A stretch of DNA of 64,000 bases from Acerihabitans arboris (GTDB lineage: Bacteria; Pseudomonadota; Gammaproteobacteria; Enterobacterales; Enterobacteriaceae). How positions within the stretch are numbered: the first letter of the stretch is position 1; each line of letters begins with the position of its first letter. Both the position numbers and the translations under genes were made by a program. Below the pieces are notes generated by a model. It had not been told where the DNA came from. It did no database searches and saw only the letters and a program-made list of their open reading frames with translations. Shown in pieces: positions 19,105 to 35,261 of this stretch. Where the stretch lies: the NCBI RefSeq assembly GCF_010131535.1, contig NZ_WUBS01000008.1:62001-126000 (forward strand). The letters are read 5' to 3'.

Positions 19105-20490
19105 TCAACGCAATAAGAGGAAAATGCTCTCGTCGCCACGCATGATATTCATTGCCATCACCGCGGGTTTGGCCGCCAGCACTTTACGCAACTGGATGAT
19201 GTTTTCCACCCGTTCGCGGTTGATGCCGATGATCACGTCGCCTTTATGCAGGCCAATCTGCGCCGCCGGGGTATCTTTCGCCACGTCATCCACCGCCACC
19301 CCTTTGGTGCCGTCCTTCAACTGCCCGTTGCTAAGCGATGCGCCCTGCAGGGACGGCGTCAGGATTTCCGCGTTGGTGGTGGTGGCGGCGCTATCGTCAA
19401 GCGTTACCGTCACCTCCACCGGTTTGCCTTCGCGCAGCAGGCCCAGCTTGACGGCCTTGCCCGGCGCGGTGGTGCCGATTTTCACCCGCAGCTCGGCAAA
19501 GCTGGTGATGGGCTTGCCTTCGATGGCCACGATAATGTCGCCGGCCTTGACCCCCGCCTTGGCGGCGGCGCCACCCGGCAGGACTTCGCTGACAAACGCG
19601 CCGCGCTGGGTATCGATCTTGAAGGCCTTGGCCATATCGGCGGTCATTTCGCTGCCCTTGATGCCGAGCAGGCCGCGTTTCACCGAGCCGAATTCTATCA
19701 ACTGCTGGCTAAGGTTTTGCACCATGTTGCTGGGGATGGCGAAACCAATGCCGATATTGCCGCCGCCCGGCGCCAGGATGGCGGTATTGATGCCGATAAG
19801 CTCGCCGTTAAGGTTAATCAGCGCGCCGCCGGAGTTGCCGCGGTTAATCGAGGCGTCGGTCTGGATAAAGTTTTCCAGTCCTTCCAGGTTCAGACCGCTG
19901 CGACCCAGCGCCGAGATAATGCCGGAGGTGGCGGTTTGCCCCAGGCCGAACGGATTACCCACCGCCACGGCAAAATCACCGACCCGCAGGCCATCGGAGT
20001 CGGCCATTTTTATTTCGCTCAGGCCTTTCGGATCGGGCAATTGCAGCAATGCCAGGTCGGTCTGCTCGTCGCGCCCGACCAGCTTGGCGTCGAATTCGCG
20101 GCCGTCATTTAGCTGGACTTTGATTTTATCCGCGCCGTTTACCACATGGTTGTTGGTAATGACATAACCTTTGGCGGCGTTGATGATAACGCCGGAGCCC
20201 AGCCCTTCAAACGGGCGGGAGTCGCCCGGCTGCTGCTGTTCGCCGGGGGTGGCGCCCGGGCCGAAGAAATATTTGAATTCCTTCGGCAGGGTGGGACGCT
20301 GTATCTGCTGGGTGCCCTCCACATGCACGCTGACCACCGCCGGAAGGACTTTTTCCAGCATCGGGGCCAGGCTGGGCATGGTTTGTCCAGGTACCGCGGC
20401 CGGCAGAGCCGCTTGGGCAGTTAGGGTAGAAGAGGTGAGACCGAGTCCGATGCAAAGTGCCAATGCGCTGAATAAAGGGGTTGTTTTCAT
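19105..20490 (-). CDS. degQ: Periplasmic serine endoprotease DegQ
   Basis: Soluble HtrA-family protease/chaperone of the periplasm. Starting at MKTTPLFSALAL gives 461 residues and a signal peptide cleaved after AQAA (about 28); the 13 codons upstream are unlikely to be translated. The catalytic triad is His115 (TNNHVV), Asp145 (TDLALL) and Ser220 (NRGNSGGALI). Two PDZ domains follow (about 260-350 and 370-458). The short LA-loop region (about 75-90, Gly/Gln/Pro-rich) favours DegQ over DegP, as does the degS neighbour. Confidence 0.93.
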   Translation of the reverse strand: MKTTPLFSALALCIGLGLTSSTLTAQAALPAAVPGQTMPSLAPMLEKVLPAVVSVHVEGTQQIQRPTLPKEFKYFFGPGATPGEQQQPGDSRPFEGLGSGVIINAAKGYVITNNHVVNGADKIKVQLNDGREFDAKLVGRDEQTDLALLQLPDPKGLSEIKMADSDGLRVGDFAVAVGNPFGLGQTATSGIISALGRSGLNLEGLENFIQTDASINRGNSGGALINLNGELIGINTAILAPGGGNIGIGFAIPSNMVQNLSQQLIEFGSVKRGLLGIKGSEMTADMAKAFKIDTQRGAFVSEVLPGGAAAKAGVKAGDIIVAIEGKPITSFAELRVKIGTTAPGKAVKLGLLREGKPVEVTVTLDDSAATTTNAEILTPSLQGASLSNGQLKDGTKGVAVDDVAKDTPAAQIGLHKGDVIIGINRERVENIIQLRKVLAAKPAVMAMNIMRGDESIFLLLR

Positions 20491-20656
20491 TAAACTTGTT
20501 ACTCGCTTGCTGTCAGTGAACGACGCCATTAATCATTAACGATGTTAAAACGCCACTTTGAATTATTCTATGACCCTGGCGGGACGGCTAAAGTTCAGTC
20601 GCGGCGCGGTAAGGTTATGTCAGCGGGACCTGACGATATCCCGCTTTATTGTAAAG

Positions 20657-21061
20657 TTATTTACGGGGTTCCCGCGTACCGCGCAGCAGGCCGGTGGCGC
20701 TCTCGGGATAATCCCGCGGCTGCATTCCCGCCGGGATCTGATCGTTATCCGCTTCCGCTTCGGTCAGGCGGTAACGGAACGGATTTTCCTCGCCGGGACG
20801 GTTCGGCAACAGGCTGTTGGAGCCTTTGGCCATATGCTGGTAAAGCTGGCGATAATCATCGGCCATGTTATCGAGCAGTTCGGCGCTGCGGGCGAAATGG
20901 CCGGTCAGCTCCTCGCGATACTCCTCAAGCTCCGCCTTGCTCTTTTCCAGTTCATGCTGCAGCGTTTGCTGCTGGCGTAGTTTGCGGTTGCCAAACCGCA
21001 TTGCGACCGCACCGACGATAATACCGACCACTAATCCAATCAGCGCATATTCCCAGGTCAT
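20657..21061 (-). CDS. zapG: Cell-division/envelope protein ZapG (YhcB)
   Basis: DUF1043 inner-membrane protein linked to cell division and envelope synthesis. The start MTWEYALIGLVVG gives 134 residues and aligns with E. coli YhcB; the frame runs 15 codons further up without a matching start. One N-terminal membrane helix (about 5-22) is followed by a long coiled coil (RKLRQQQTLQHELEKSKAEL, about 27-60) and the conserved DDYRQLYQHMAKGSNSLLP. It is transcribed toward degQ and is divergent from zapE. Confidence 0.95.
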   Translation of the reverse strand: MTWEYALIGLVVGIIVGAVAMRFGNRKLRQQQTLQHELEKSKAELEEYREELTGHFARSAELLDNMADDYRQLYQHMAKGSNSLLPNRPGEENPFRYRLTEAEADNDQIPAGMQPRDYPESATGLLRGTREPRK

Positions 21062-21275
21062 AATGACTCCTATATTTTGACTTCGTTGTCCCGTAGGGTT
21101 TTTCACATTCTATACTCCCACTATAACCGTTTACCCGGCCGGTGTGGAATCCAGATAGCGTCGCGGCGGACAAAGCGGCAATATTTGTTGCTATTGTAAT
21201 CCCCGGCGCGCCTGTTTAAGCTGGCTGCAACAAAAGTGTTACAATTCTAGTTGTTATCAGGGATCGTTTGCCACC

Positions 21276-22406
21276 ATGCATGTCACATCGCCATTGTCCC
21301 TCTACCAGCAGATGCTGGCCGGAGGAGAGTACCGGGCCGACGCCGTCCAGGCCCGGGCCGTCGATACGCTCGAACGTCTCCATCAGCAAATGCTGGCGCG
21401 CCGCGCCGACGGGCCTGCCGTCGGCGGCGGCCTGCTGGGACGCCTGGGCCAGCGGCTGCGGGGCAAAAAAAACGCCGGGGACGCCGAACCCATACAGGGA
21501 TTATATATGTGGGGCGGAGTGGGGCGCGGTAAAACCTGGTTAATGGATCTTTTTTTTCAAAGCCTGCCGGGAGAGCGTAAGCTGCGCCTGCATTTTCATC
21601 GCTTTATGTTACGGGTGCATGAGGAGATGAACCGCCTGCAGGGGCACCAGGACCCGCTGGAACTGATTGCCGATGATTTCAAGGCGCGGGCCGACGTGCT
21701 GTGCTTCGATGAGTTTTTTGTCTCGGACATTACCGACGCCATGCTGCTGGGCACGCTGATGCAGGCGCTGTTCGCCCGGGGCGTCACCCTGGTCGCCACG
21801 TCCAACATCCCGCCGGACGATCTGTATCGCAACGGCCTGCAGCGCGCGCGTTTCCTGCCGGCCATCGAGCTTATCAAACGCCATTGCGAGGTGATGAACG
21901 TGGACGCGGGCATCGATTACCGGCTGCGTACCCTGACGCAGGCCCGCATCTACCTGACGCCGTTGAATCAACAGACCGCCGCCGGGATGGCGCGCATGTT
22001 TACCCGCCTGGCCGGGGCGCGGCCGGACGGCGCGCCGGTGCTGACGATAAACCATCGGCCGCTGCCGACCCTAGGCGCCCGGGACGGCGTGGTGGCGCTG
22101 GATTTTACCACCCTGTGCGCGGGCGCCCGCAGCCAAAATGATTATATTGCCCTGTCCCGTCTCTATCACAGCGTGCTGCTGCACGATGTGCGCGCCATGG
22201 GACCCCGGGATGAAAATACCGCCCGGCGGTTCGTGGCCCTGGTGGACGAGTTCTACGAGCGGCAGGTCAAGCTGGTGATCGCCGCCGACGCGCCGCTGGA
22301 GGCGCTGTACCGGGGCGAGCTGCTGCGCTTTGAATTCCAGCGCTGCCTGTCCAGGCTGCAGGAGATGCAAAGCGAAGAATACCTGGCTCTGCCGCACCTG
22401 CCGTGA
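21276..22406 (+). CDS. zapE: Cell-division ATPase ZapE
   Basis: AFG1/LACE1-like ATPase (376 residues) that associates with the Z-ring late in constriction and destabilises FtsZ polymers in vitro. Walker A is GGVGRGKTW (80-88) and Walker B is VLCFDEFFV (about 144-152), followed by a sensor-like TLVATSNIPPDDLY. The ATG at 21276 is the earliest in-frame start. The gene is separated from rplM by 258 bp and is divergent from zapG. Confidence 0.95.
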   Translation: MHVTSPLSLYQQMLAGGEYRADAVQARAVDTLERLHQQMLARRADGPAVGGGLLGRLGQRLRGKKNAGDAEPIQGLYMWGGVGRGKTWLMDLFFQSLPGERKLRLHFHRFMLRVHEEMNRLQGHQDPLELIADDFKARADVLCFDEFFVSDITDAMLLGTLMQALFARGVTLVATSNIPPDDLYRNGLQRARFLPAIELIKRHCEVMNVDAGIDYRLRTLTQARIYLTPLNQQTAAGMARMFTRLAGARPDGAPVLTINHRPLPTLGARDGVVALDFTTLCAGARSQNDYIALSRLYHSVLLHDVRAMGPRDENTARRFVALVDEFYERQVKLVIAADAPLEALYRGELLRFEFQRCLSRLQEMQSEEYLALPHLP

Positions 22407-22464
22407 GCGGCGGGGATCCCATGGCCTTCCAGGCCGGCTGATTCGGCCGGCGGCGTAAATAACT

Positions 22465-22537
22465 GTCGACCTTTGGCGTTGACTTCTCTATAATCTTGCG
22501 ACCCCACGTTACAAGAAGTTTTTTTCCCGAAAACTTC
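22465..22537 (+). promoter_or_regulatory. rplM promoter and leader hairpin
   Basis: A consensus -10 TATAAT lies at 22489-22494 with a weak -35-like GTCGAC at 22465-22470 (18-bp spacing). Just downstream GAAGTTTT (22515-22522) pairs perfectly with AAAACTTC (22530-22537). This gives an rplM leader of about 165 nt. In E. coli rplM-rpsI is autogenously controlled by L13 through its leader; whether this hairpin is the binding element is inference. Confidence 0.6.
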
Positions 22538-22649
22538 GATCGCGCCAGCAACGGCTATTCGAAGGGGTAGGTTTGCTGGACTAGATAGCCGTGTGAGCCT
22601 CATAACTATTCATTGAAGCGTTTGGGTGTTCACCAACGTGTAACTTTAA

Positions 22650-23093
<444 letters not shown>

Positions 23094-23105
23094 TCGGGAT
23101 TATAG

Positions 23106-23501
<396 letters not shown>

Positions 23502-23530
23502 TTCCCGGCTGTTATTTCTACAGCTGACAA

Positions 23531-23556
23531 AGCCCGGCACGGTCCGGGCTTTTTTA
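23531..23556 (+). terminator. Intrinsic terminator of rplM-rpsI
   Basis: AGCCCGG (23531-23537) and CCGGGCT (23544-23550) pair around a 6-nt loop and are followed by a T-tract. It is placed directly after rpsI and reads in the right direction. Confidence 0.9.
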
Positions 23557-23844
23557 TTTCGGCAGCGTTGATTTAACGCCAAATATCTGATTGCGTCGAT
23601 TTATTAAACGTGATTTGCCACATGCCATCCCCCTAAACACGCAAAAATCTGGTAAACTGTTAAACACTTTTATGCCTGTTGACTTAACTGGCGTTTTGTC
23701 ATGATGTCGCAAGAGGGTGCAGCAAGGCGGTTTTGCTGCTGGTGCGATGGGCAAAAGGCAATAGGTTAACGGTCAAACATTTCAGGATAGTAGCCGGGCT
23801 AGTTGGCTATTCGCGGTATTTTCTAGATAAACTTGGAGGTTTTC
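23557..23844 (+). promoter_or_regulatory. sspA upstream region
   Basis: The rpsI-sspA gap is 343 bp; after the terminator it should hold the sspA promoter. The best candidate is TTGACT at 23679-23684 with a weak -10 (TGATGT) 17 bp later, giving a leader of about 135 nt. TTGGAGG (23832-23838) is a good ribosome site for sspA. I see no coding sequence here. Confidence 0.4.
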
Positions 23845-24486
23845 ATGGCTGTCGCTGCCAACAAACGTTCGGTGATGACGCTGTTTTCCGGCCCGACCGA
23901 CATTTTTAGCCATCAAGTACGCATTGTGCTGGCGGAAAAAGGTGTCAGCGTCGAGATTGAGCAGGTAGAACTTGATAATCTACCGCAGGATTTGATTGAC
24001 CTCAACCCTTACCGCACCGTACCGACCCTGGTCGATCGCGAGCTGACCCTGTACGAATCGCGCATCATCATGGAATACCTCGACGAGCGTTTTCCCCATC
24101 CGCCGCTGATGCCGGTCTATCCGGTCGCGCGCGGCACCAGCCGTTTGATGATGCACCGTATTGAAAACGATTGGTACTCCCTGATGCGCAAGGTCGAACA
24201 CGGCGGCAGCCAGGAAGCGGAGGGCGCCCGGCGCCAGCTGCGTGAAGAGCTGCTGGCGGTAGCGCCGGTATTTAACGAAGCGCCGTACTTCATGAGCGAA
24301 GAGTTCAGCCTGGTGGACTGCTACCTGGCCCCGCTGCTGTGGCGTTTGCCGCAGATGGGTATTGAGCTGGCCGGCGCCGGCGCCAAGGAACTGAAGGGCT
24401 ATATGACGCGCGTATTTGAGCGTGACGCCTTCCTGGCCTCCTTAACCGAAGCTGAGCGCGAAATGCGCCTGCAAACCCGGGGCTAA
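23845..24486 (+). CDS. sspA: Stringent starvation protein A
   Basis: RNA-polymerase-associated protein with a glutathione-S-transferase fold but no transferase activity. It lowers H-NS levels and supports stationary-phase acid tolerance. The start MAVAANKRSVMTLFSG gives 213 residues with a strong TTGGAGG ribosome site. The surface pocket motif PHPPLMPVYP that binds polymerase is intact, as is EFSLVDCYLAPLLWRLPQ. It is followed 4 bp later by sspB. Confidence 0.97.
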   Translation: MAVAANKRSVMTLFSGPTDIFSHQVRIVLAEKGVSVEIEQVELDNLPQDLIDLNPYRTVPTLVDRELTLYESRIIMEYLDERFPHPPLMPVYPVARGTSRLMMHRIENDWYSLMRKVEHGGSQEAEGARRQLREELLAVAPVFNEAPYFMSEEFSLVDCYLAPLLWRLPQMGIELAGAGAKELKGYMTRVFERDAFLASLTEAEREMRLQTRG

Positions 24487-24490
24487 GGGT

Positions 24491-24988
24491 ATGGAAGTGT
24501 CTCAACTTTCCCCACGTCGTCCCTACCTGCTCAGAGCTTTCTACGAGTGGCTGCTGGACAACCACCTGACGCCCCACCTGGTGGTGGATGTCACGGTGGA
24601 CGGCGTCTCGGTGCCGATGGAATTTGCCCGCGATGGACAAATCGTCCTCAATATCGCCCCCCGGGCGGTGGCAAGCCTCGAACTCACCAACGCTGAAGTG
24701 AGCTTTAACGCGCGCTTCGGCGGTATACCGCGCCAGGTCAATGTGCCCATCGCCGCCGTGCTGGCCATCTACGCCCGTGAGAACGGCGCCGGCACCATGT
24801 TCGAGCCGGAAGTCGGCTACGAGCAGAATGGCGTGGCGGAAGACGCCTCGACCCTGGATAGCGCGCCGGAAACGGTGATGTCGATCGTTGACGGCGATCG
24901 TCCCGATACCGATGACGACAGCCATCCCGACGACGAGCCGCCAACCCCGCCGCGCGGCGGACGCCCGTCGCTGCGGGTGGTGAAATAA
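24491..24988 (+). CDS. sspB: ClpXP adaptor SspB
   Basis: Adaptor that delivers ssrA-tagged stalled polypeptides and RseA fragments to ClpXP. It has 165 residues, the E. coli length. The substrate-binding domain is at 5-112 (RRPYLLRAFYEWLLDN, FNARFGGIPRQV), followed by a flexible acidic linker (DRPDTDDDSHPDDEPP) and the C-terminal ClpX-docking peptide GGRPSLRVVK. It begins 4 bp after sspA. Confidence 0.97.
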   Translation: MEVSQLSPRRPYLLRAFYEWLLDNHLTPHLVVDVTVDGVSVPMEFARDGQIVLNIAPRAVASLELTNAEVSFNARFGGIPRQVNVPIAAVLAIYARENGAGTMFEPEVGYEQNGVAEDASTLDSAPETVMSIVDGDRPDTDDDSHPDDEPPTPPRGGRPSLRVVK

Positions 24989-25000
24989 GCAATAAACCCC

Positions 25001-25085
25001 ATTCCCGCCCATCGAGGGCGGAATAGCTTCATTCGCAAATTATTAATTCTGCTGTCTGCGTTCCCATCCCTCGCGGGAGGGAACG
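25001..25085. repeat. Two inverted repeats between convergent sspB and gltD
   Basis: ATTCCCGCCC...GGGCGGAAT (25001-25024) and CGTTCCCATCCC...GGGAGGGAACG (25059-25085) are strong, slightly imperfect hairpins with little T-tract. They sit between convergent genes and may serve as bidirectional terminators or REP-like RNA stabilisers. Confidence 0.55.
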
Positions 25086-25120
25086 ATTAGCATGTCTGTA
25101 TCAGGCAGGCCCGGCGGGGC

Positions 25121-31010
<5,890 letters not shown>

Positions 31011-31688
31011 ATCGTGGACCTCCCCAGGCTCCAGGTGACTCTCACAACCTACTGCGAGGAGGCGTATCCGTGTTGAGCGGTAGCGGATTAAACATCCTGC
31101 TGTTCCACTCTCTCCAGTTAACCTCATCGTGGCGGTCTTGACTCATGATAAACGACTTGCTTCAAGAAGGAGTCTTCGTAACTGCATAACTATGACGAGT
31201 CGTTAACCCGTCCAGAATTCTTCCAGCGGTCTTCCAAATTAACGATAAACACCCCGCAGGTCAAATCCCTCTGCCAAGGCGTTTAAACCGGCCGGTAACA
31301 GAATCAACATATTGATTATTCATATATTACATGCTTATTGGTAGCGTTCTAAGCGGCCAAAGGCGCCGGCGTCGAAATGCGCTGTCTCACTATAGTGCAG
31401 CGCTAGTATCTCTGCACCATGCTAGTGCCGCGGCCCACAACAGCAGGATGTGCTGGCTAGCGTATTTTTTACCATGCATGACACTGTTTTGTCATGATAG
31501 TGACATTATGAATGATTTGCCTGGTTGGAATAAGAAATTTTAATTAGTGAGAATTGATTTTATTCTCATCTGGTATGCATAATTATGCGATGAGATCCTC
31601 GCCGGCGGCGGGCATTGATCAATATCATCATGACGACCGGGCAAATCGGCTAGCCTAGGCGACCTTAACGGGCCAGGATCTCCAGAAT
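31011..31688. promoter_or_regulatory. gltB/yhcC divergent intergenic region with several palindromes
   Basis: A 678-bp gap without a credible gene. It holds a long gltB leader and the promoters of both divergent genes. The segment 31440-31620 is AT-rich and full of symmetry: CATGACA(6)TGTCATG at 31477-31496; an overlapping TGTCA(6)TGACA at 31490-31505; TGAGAAT(7)ATTCTCA at 31548-31568; and the perfect 12-bp GCATAATTATGC at 31577-31588. In E. coli gltBDF is controlled by Lrp, IHF and other regulators, so operator density is expected, but I cannot assign each site. The last palindrome resembles an ArgR half-box pair. Confidence 0.6.
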
Positions 31689-32615
31689 ATGCAGTTGCTG
31701 CAGGTAGTCAACATGTTTGGCGGCGACCTTCTACGCCGCTACGGCCAAAAAGTCTATAAACTCTCGCTGCACGGGGGGTTTAGCTGCCCCAACCGCGACG
31801 GCACCCTCGGGCGCGGGGGCTGCACGTTTTGCAACGTCGCCTCCTTCGCCGACGAGCAAAGCCGGTTTCACAGCGTCGGCGAACAGATCGCCGGGCAGGC
31901 CGCCAGCGTCGACCGGGCCAAACGCTACCTGGCCTATTTCCAGGCCTATACCAGTACTTATGCAGAAGTGAGGGTTTTGGACCGGCTCTATCGCGAGGCG
32001 CTGGCGCAGGCCGATATCGTCGGGATTTGCGTCGGCACTCGCCCTGACTGCGCGCCGCCCGAGGTGCTGGATCTCCTGGCCGGCTATCAGTCGCTGGGGT
32101 ATGAGGTCTGGCTGGAGCTCGGGCTGCAAAGCGCGCAGGATAAAACCCTGCGCCGCATCAATCGCGGTCATGATTTTGCCTGTTACCGCCGCACCCTGGC
32201 CGAGGCCCGGCGGCGCGGCCTGCGCGTCTGTACCCATCTGATCGTCGGCCTGCCGGGGGAAGGGGCGGCGGAATGCATGTCCACCCTTGAGCAGGTGCTG
32301 GCGGCCGGCGTGGACGGCCTGAAGCTGCACCCGCTGCTGGTGGTCGAGGGCAGCGTCATGGCCAAGGCCTGGCGGGCGGGGCGCCTGGCCGAAATAAGCC
32401 TGGAGGATTATACCGCCGTCGCGGGCGACATGATCCGCCATACGCCTCCCGCGGTTGTCTTCCACCGTATCTGCGCCAGCGCCCGCCCGCCGACCCTGCT
32501 TGCACCGTTGTGGTGCGCCAATCACTGGAACGGGATGAATTCCCTGTATAATAACCTCAGGAACCATGGCGTCCAGGGCTGCGCCCTGGGCACGCCGTTC
32601 CGGCCGGCGTCCTGA
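31689..32615 (+). CDS. yhcC: Radical SAM protein YhcC
   Basis: Radical S-adenosylmethionine enzyme of the TIGR01212 family, function unknown. It has 308 residues. The 4Fe-4S cysteines are Cys33, Cys45 and Cys48 (CPNRDGTLGRGGCTFC), an unusual CX11CX2C spacing typical of this family. Other landmarks are GICVGTRPDCAPPEVLDLL and THLIVGLPGEG. It lies between gltB (divergent) and arcB (78 bp downstream), as in E. coli. Confidence 0.93.
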   Translation: MQLLQVVNMFGGDLLRRYGQKVYKLSLHGGFSCPNRDGTLGRGGCTFCNVASFADEQSRFHSVGEQIAGQAASVDRAKRYLAYFQAYTSTYAEVRVLDRLYREALAQADIVGICVGTRPDCAPPEVLDLLAGYQSLGYEVWLELGLQSAQDKTLRRINRGHDFACYRRTLAEARRRGLRVCTHLIVGLPGEGAAECMSTLEQVLAAGVDGLKLHPLLVVEGSVMAKAWRAGRLAEISLEDYTAVAGDMIRHTPPAVVFHRICASARPPTLLAPLWCANHWNGMNSLYNNLRNHGVQGCALGTPFRPAS

Positions 32616-32692
32616 CCCTTATCCCCGCGACGGCACGTATGAAATCGTTTTTTACGGTATGATTGACGGCATCGCTACCCAAGGAAACCGCT

Positions 32693-35029
32693 ATGAAGCA
32701 AATCCGCCTGCTGGCGCAATATTACGTCGACCTGATGGTCAAGTTGGGTTTGGTCCGTTTTTCGCTGCTTCTGGCGTCGGCGCTGGTGGTGCTGGCCATG
32801 ATCGTGCAGATGGCCGTGACCATGCTGCTGCGTGGCGAAGTGGAAAGCATCGACGTGGTGCGCTCGATATTTTTCGGCCTGCTGATTACCCCCTGGGCGG
32901 TCTATTTCCTGTCGGTGGTGGTCGAGCAACTGGAGGAATCCCGCCAACGGCTGGCGCGGCTGGTGGATAAGCTGGAGGAGATGCGCAACCGCGACCTGCT
33001 GCTCAACCAGCAGTTGCAGGATAATATCGCGCATTTAAACCAGGAGATCGCCGATCGCGAAAAGGCGGAGGACGCCCGCCAGCGCGCCATGGTCAAGCTC
33101 ACCGAGGAAATGGCCCGGCGCGAGCAGGCGCAAATCGAGCTGGAACAGCAATCGTCGTTGCTGCGCTCTTTCCTGGACGCCTCGCCCGACCTGGTTTACT
33201 ACCGCAATGAAAACAAGGAGTTTTCCGGCTGCAACCGCGCGACGGAGCTGCTGGTCGGCAAAAGCGAGAAGCAGCTGGTGGGGCTGACCCCGCGGGATGT
33301 GTATGCGCCGGATATTGCGGAAAAAGTGATCGAAACCGATGAGAAGGTGTTTCGCCACAACGTGTCGCTGACCTATGAGCAGTGGCTGGTCTACCCGGAC
33401 GGCCGCAAGGCCTGTTTTGAGCTGCGCAAGGTGCCGTTTTACGATCGGGTGGGCAAACGGCACGGGCTGATGGGTTTCGGCCGCGATATAACCGAGCGTA
33501 AGCGCTACCAGGACGCGTTGGAGAACGCCAGCAGGGAGAAGACCACCTTTATCTCAACGATCAGCCACGAGCTGCGTACGCCCCTTAACGGCATCGTCGG
33601 CCTGAGCCGCATCCTGCTCGATACCCATCTGGACCAGGAGCAGCTTAATTACCTGAAGACCATCCATGTCAGCGCCATCACCCTGGGCAATATCTTCAAT
33701 GACATCATCGAAATGGATAAGCTGGAACGGCGCAAGGTGCAGCTGGATAACCAGCCGCTGGACTTCACCGCGTTCCTGACGGACCTGGAAAACCTGTCCG
33801 GCCTGCTGGTCCAGCCCAAGGGGCTGACGCTTAGGATGCAGCCGGTTGAACCGCTGCCGGGCAGTATTATCGCCGACGGCACCCGCCTGCGCCAGATTCT
33901 GTGGAACCTGATCGGCAACGCGGTAAAATTTACCCAGCGCGGCGAAATTGTCATTCGCGTCTGGCGTGAGGCGGGCGACCTGCTGTGCTTCGATGTGCAG
34001 GATTCCGGCATCGGCATCCCCGAGGACGAACAGGACAAGATTTTCGCCATGTATTACCAGGTTAAGGATCAAAACGGCGGCAAGCCCGCCACCGGCACCG
34101 GCATCGGGCTGGCGGTTTCAAAACGCCTGGCTCAGGCCATGGGCGGCGATATCCAGGTGAAAAGCCGGCCGGGCTCGGGTTCGTGTTTTAGCCTATCCAT
34201 CATGGCGCCGGAAGTGCTGTTGGAGGAGACGGACGATCAAGAGGATATGCCGCTGCCGGCGCTCAACGTGCTGCTGGTGGAGGATATCGAACTGAACGTG
34301 GTGGTGGCGCGTTCGGTGCTGGAAAAACTGGGCAGCAGCGTGGATGTGGCGATGACCGGCACCGACGCCCTGGCGATGTTTGATCCCGACGAATATGACC
34401 TGGTGCTGCTGGACATCCAGCTGCCGGATATGACCGGGCTGGATATCTCCCGCGAACTGCGCAGGCGCTATGCCGGGCAACAGCTGCCGCCGCTGATTGC
34501 CCTGACCGCCAACGTGCTGAAAAACAAGCAGGAGTACCTCGACGCCGGCATGGACGATGTGTTGAGTAAACCGCTGGCGGTATCGGCCCTGACCGACGTA
34601 ATCCAGCGTTTCTGGGACCACCCCGACGAACAGCCGCCCTCGGGCGTGGTTGATGACGCGCTCGCCCCGGCGGCGCAGGTTATCCTGGACACCGCGATGC
34701 TCGAGCAGTACCTGGATCTGGTCGGCCCCTCGCTGATACAACAGGGCCTGGAGATGTTCGAGAAGATGATGCCCGGTTACATGGCTCTCCTGTCGACTAA
34801 TATGACCGCGCGCGACCAGCACGGCATCACCGAGGAAGGCCATAAGATCAAAGGCGCCGCCGGCTCCATCGGGCTGTTGCATCTGCAGCAGCTGGCGCAG
34901 CAAATCCAGTCGCCTGATTTACCGGCCTGGTGGGATAACGTGCAGGAATGGGTGGACGAACTGGACCAGGAGTGGCGTAACGATGTGCAAACGCTGCGTG
35001 AGTGGGTAGGACAGGCTGGGAAAAAATGA
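32693..35029 (+). CDS. arcB: Aerobic respiration control hybrid sensor kinase ArcB
   Basis: Tripartite sensor that phosphorylates ArcA when the quinone pool is reduced. The start at MKQIRLLAQYYVD (AAGGAAA ribosome site) gives 778 residues; the frame extends 10 codons upstream. Two membrane helices (about 22-44 and 58-77) precede a coiled coil and a PAS domain (about 153-270) with both redox cysteines Cys180 and Cys241. The transmitter His292 is in STISHELRTPLNG, the receiver Asp574 in VLLDIQLPDM and the HPt His717 in EEGHKIKGAAGS. All phosphorelay residues are intact. Confidence 0.97.
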   Translation: MKQIRLLAQYYVDLMVKLGLVRFSLLLASALVVLAMIVQMAVTMLLRGEVESIDVVRSIFFGLLITPWAVYFLSVVVEQLEESRQRLARLVDKLEEMRNRDLLLNQQLQDNIAHLNQEIADREKAEDARQRAMVKLTEEMARREQAQIELEQQSSLLRSFLDASPDLVYYRNENKEFSGCNRATELLVGKSEKQLVGLTPRDVYAPDIAEKVIETDEKVFRHNVSLTYEQWLVYPDGRKACFELRKVPFYDRVGKRHGLMGFGRDITERKRYQDALENASREKTTFISTISHELRTPLNGIVGLSRILLDTHLDQEQLNYLKTIHVSAITLGNIFNDIIEMDKLERRKVQLDNQPLDFTAFLTDLENLSGLLVQPKGLTLRMQPVEPLPGSIIADGTRLRQILWNLIGNAVKFTQRGEIVIRVWREAGDLLCFDVQDSGIGIPEDEQDKIFAMYYQVKDQNGGKPATGTGIGLAVSKRLAQAMGGDIQVKSRPGSGSCFSLSIMAPEVLLEETDDQEDMPLPALNVLLVEDIELNVVVARSVLEKLGSSVDVAMTGTDALAMFDPDEYDLVLLDIQLPDMTGLDISRELRRRYAGQQLPPLIALTANVLKNKQEYLDAGMDDVLSKPLAVSALTDVIQRFWDHPDEQPPSGVVDDALAPAAQVILDTAMLEQYLDLVGPSLIQQGLEMFEKMMPGYMALLSTNMTARDQHGITEEGHKIKGAAGSIGLLHLQQLAQQIQSPDLPAWWDNVQEWVDELDQEWRNDVQTLREWVGQAGKK

Positions 35030-35048
35030 CCCCGACCTAGGCCGGGGT
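35029..35048 (+). repeat. GC-rich inverted repeat at the end of arcB
   Basis: ACCCCGACCTAGGCCGGGGT forms a hairpin (near-perfect palindrome) that starts at the last base of the arcB stop. No U-tract follows, so it may stabilise the mRNA end or be a weak terminator. Confidence 0.45.
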
Positions 35049-35261
35049 GCGCGAAGATTGCGCCAACACCAGGGAAACTGATACCCGCCAATTATTTTCC
35101 GGCGTTGTTGGTTGGCAAGTAGACTAGAATCGTTAAGCGTTAATTATCAACATAGCAAAAGAACGCAGTAATGTTACAAGAACCATTAAAATTTGGGATG
35201 TAGAATAGACTTTGTCAATAGAAATAATATTTTCACCGGCCTGATTGAAGTGAGGACATTT

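Noticed and set aside
31331-31543. 70-codon plus-strand frame in the gltB/yhcC gap
   Set aside because: No good ribosome site, composition like noncoding DNA, and it covers the palindromic control sites.
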